Shown here: positions 62,356 to 64,000 of the stretch, piece after piece | How positions within the stretch are numbered: the stretch's first letter is position 1 | How the letters are laid out: the number at the start of each line of letters is the position of its first letter | From: JAAYJR01 sp964563975 | GTDB lineage: Bacteria; Bacteroidota; Bacteroidia; Bacteroidales; Prolixibacteraceae | Length of the DNA stretch: 64,000 bases | Assembly: GCA_964563975.1 (NCBI GenBank) | Contig: CAZLZJ010000002.1 | Coordinates: 25,809 to 89,808, forward strand | Reading direction: 5' to 3' | The notes under the pieces: generated by a model | The model's input: the letters and a program-made list of their open reading frames with translations, nothing else | What the model was told of the DNA's origin: nothing | Databases searched by the model: none | Program-made: the position numbers and the translations under genes

Positions 62356-63027
62356 CTAAATATGGTCTGTATGAAAAAGTACTCCAAAATCAAATGGAGA
62401 CCATACAGAAGTTTTTATTCCGGCTATTTTAAATGCACTGTTGACCCAGACATTACAGGTTCTGAAAAGAGAAAAATTGTTTTTGGCTTCATAGAAGATA
62501 TCATTCTCTGAATATCCGGGAAATGGACAAAGAATGAGCCTGCCGTCACTATCTATTTTAAATGAATTTTTTATATAGTTATTTAACCGGATAAGTTGTT
62601 CATTGCAAAGAAAGATTTTTTTCCAGTGATTGTATGAATGTGAGTAGAATGTAATATGCATTGCCGACCCGCTTTTTAAAAACAGTGCTTTAAATGCAAC
62701 CTTAAATTTCAGGTCAGACCAGTACGGTGTTTTATAAAAAAATTCCTTGTCGCCCCAGCCAAAGCCAAAATATAACGTTTCATTTTTAAAATTAAGTTTT
62801 TGTTGTAATTCGCTGTCTAAATAGTGATAAGGAATAATTATATCAAGATGCACTCCGTTTGTAGTCAGGTATATATATTTTTCCCGTAAACAATCTGTTT
62901 TTTTGGGTTTTATTGACATTATCGAAAGGGTTAATGCAAAAAACAGGTATAGCAAAATCATAGACATTATTGCTATTGCCACAATTTTCAGAAACTTAAT
63001 TGCCCGGTATAATATTATTGCCGGCAT
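62356..63027 (-). CDS. DUF2459 (TIGR02117) family protein
   Basis: A 223-residue protein with one N-terminal membrane span (about 12-35). The DUF2459 pattern is seen in TTNGVHLDIIIPYHY, FGFGWGDKEFFYKTPYW and CNVWVNSAFK. The GWGD and NGVHLD segments and the cysteine in the CN motif suggest a NlpC/P60-like or amidase-type active site, but the function is not established. It lies 11 nt after the glucosaminidase gene and is probably cotranscribed with it. Confidence 0.85.
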   Translation of the reverse strand: MPAIILYRAIKFLKIVAIAIMSMILLYLFFALTLSIMSIKPKKTDCLREKYIYLTTNGVHLDIIIPYHYLDSELQQKLNFKNETLYFGFGWGDKEFFYKTPYWSDLKFKVAFKALFLKSGSAMHITFYSHSYNHWKKIFLCNEQLIRLNNYIKNSFKIDSDGRLILCPFPGYSENDIFYEAKNNFSLFRTCNVWVNSAFKIAGIKTSVWSPFDFGVLFHTDHI

Positions 63028-63038
63028 TATGAAAGATT

Positions 63039-63983
63039 TTATTTGGTTGCAGGGTTTTTTTGTCGAAGATAGATAATATCACCTTGTTGCGGCTCCTGCC
63101 CCGGCGATAAACGGTTTCTTCTCAGCAAAGGTTTTAGTTTGATCCCGTAAAGCTGTGAGATATATTGCATAGTTTCATCTTCCCCAACTATGTGAGTATT
63201 ATGTGTTTTTGCAGGTTTATTCTTTTTTGGCTGAATATAAATAACCTCATTAGGTTGCGGCCTGTAGCCTTCATTACGATCGTTGAACCTGTAAAGTTCC
63301 CAGGTACTTTTCCCCAATTCCTGAGCTATGATTTCATAGGAGTCTCCTTCTCTTGCAACAACAGCATTGAGGCCGTTCAATTTTAGAATTTTATGCGAAT
63401 TATATGGATTGATGGTTACACTTGCAGAAATTCCCGGATTGCTTACCTGCCGTTGTTCATATACTGCAATTGGAGAGAATGTTTCATTATGATCCAGCCG
63501 GTACAGCTTATGATTTTCAATGATCTTGATCAGACTTTGGTCATAATGCTTAGCTGTGGCATATCCGGCCTGTTTCAATCCTTTTGCCCACCCTTTATAG
63601 TCATCGGGCGGAAGGGTGAACAGAAATGCATACCTGGTATTGGACATTAAAAAATTACTGTGATCAATATATGATTCTTCGATTGAACTGTATTTTCTAA
63701 AACATTCATTTTTATGATCGTCGTCGTGATACACTTTTTGGCCTTTCCAGTTACTTTTGCATTTAATGCCAAAGTGGTTATTTGAACTTTTTGAAAGTTT
63801 ACTTTGTCCGTATGCTGATTCAAGACAGGCTTGTGCCATTTTAATACTGGCAGGAATACCACTTCTGCCCATCTCTTCAATAGCCAGCATCTGATATTTA
63901 TTGATATATTCTTGTTGGTGTTTTTGGCCGGCAGCATTGCCGGCAAGAGCAAGGTATATAATAAAAAATATGATGCGTTTCAT
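63039..63983 (-). CDS. Glucosaminidase with two LysM domains
   Basis: A 314-residue exported peptidoglycan hydrolase. A signal peptide (to about AAGQK, residue 20) is followed by a glucosaminidase (FlgJ/LytG-like) domain at about 25-160, with the catalytic glutamate in AQACLESAYGQSKLS and HFGIKCKSNWKG. Two LysM modules lie at about 200-250 (AREGDSYEIIAQELG) and 260-310 (GEDETMQYISQLYGI), which bind glycan strands. It likely cuts peptidoglycan during growth or separation. Confidence 0.93.
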   Translation of the reverse strand: MKRIIFFIIYLALAGNAAGQKHQQEYINKYQMLAIEEMGRSGIPASIKMAQACLESAYGQSKLSKSSNNHFGIKCKSNWKGQKVYHDDDHKNECFRKYSSIEESYIDHSNFLMSNTRYAFLFTLPPDDYKGWAKGLKQAGYATAKHYDQSLIKIIENHKLYRLDHNETFSPIAVYEQRQVSNPGISASVTINPYNSHKILKLNGLNAVVAREGDSYEIIAQELGKSTWELYRFNDRNEGYRPQPNEVIYIQPKKNKPAKTHNTHIVGEDETMQYISQLYGIKLKPLLRRNRLSPGQEPQQGDIIYLRQKNPATK

Positions 63984-64000
63984 TCAAATATAATTTAATT

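Overview
The window looks like a chromosomal segment of a Bacteroidota bacterium, probably Bacteroidales or Marinilabiliales. The evidence is AT-rich DNA, weak ribosome binding sites, -7 boxes of the TAnnTTTG type, an ArgF' carbamoyltransferase with the NPSLRTR signature, monofunctional BirA, an ExbB/ExbD/ExbD set with an extra membrane subunit, lipoproteins with DUF4369-like and thioredoxin domains, and a long-form PurF paralogue. I see no phage, transposon, CRISPR array or rRNA. Most genes are ordinary housekeeping genes packed into operons. One run of 100 Ns (33871-33970) is flanked on both sides by the same 55 bases and is almost certainly a scaffolding artefact.

Layout. 1-8950: amino-acid biosynthesis run argC(partial)-argD-proC-proB-proA-argF'-hisA-hisIE-argH. 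ArgF' carries Pro90, which points to the N-succinylornithine variant of arginine synthesis. 8951-10886: an accessory-looking stretch with a putative lipoprotein ending in a glycine-zipper tail, a possible leader ORF, several inverted repeats and a small membrane protein. 10887-17431: a GT-C-type membrane glycosyltransferase, an SMR transporter, a lipid A-type acyltransferase, a glycerophosphodiesterase, a DUF302 protein, a TlpA-like lipoprotein and fmt. 17432-24940: groES-groEL, gdhA, tatD, tRNA-Ser(GGA) and an ExbB/ExbD operon. 24942-33720: aspS, tadA, aroA, aroB, a small membrane protein, dprA, a DEAD-box helicase and a BASS-family transporter. 33984-37647 (minus strand): alkaline phosphatase, an AlbA_2 protein, a NifX-like protein and miaB. 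37766-41006: yebC, a SPOR protein and long PurF. 41083-45961 (minus strand): rsfS-ftsH-DUF2007-cdsA-psd-pssA, a membrane biogenesis operon. 46072-50468: birA, SRPBCC, pyrE, Nudix, a thioredoxin-fold protein lacking CXXC, and coaD. 50756-59108: a seven-gene glycan-assembly operon with a duplicated GT2 plus GT-C module. 59286-63983: an FAD/NAD oxidoreductase with a DUF4405 membrane protein, a PfkB sugar kinase, a DUF2459 protein and a glucosaminidase with two LysM domains.

How parts work together. The first nine genes convert glutamate to proline and to arginine intermediates, with two late histidine enzymes embedded. The 50.7-59.1 kb operon looks like a polyprenyl-phosphate-sugar system: two DPM1-like GT2 enzymes would charge the lipid carrier and four multi-pass proteins would transfer the sugars on the outer face of the membrane. 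A promoter-like element with an unusually conserved 16-nt spacer precedes this operon, the other GT-C locus (10.4 kb) and the DEAD-box helicase (31.3 kb). This is the most interesting regulatory signal I found. All functional statements come from reading motifs by eye; no database search was run.
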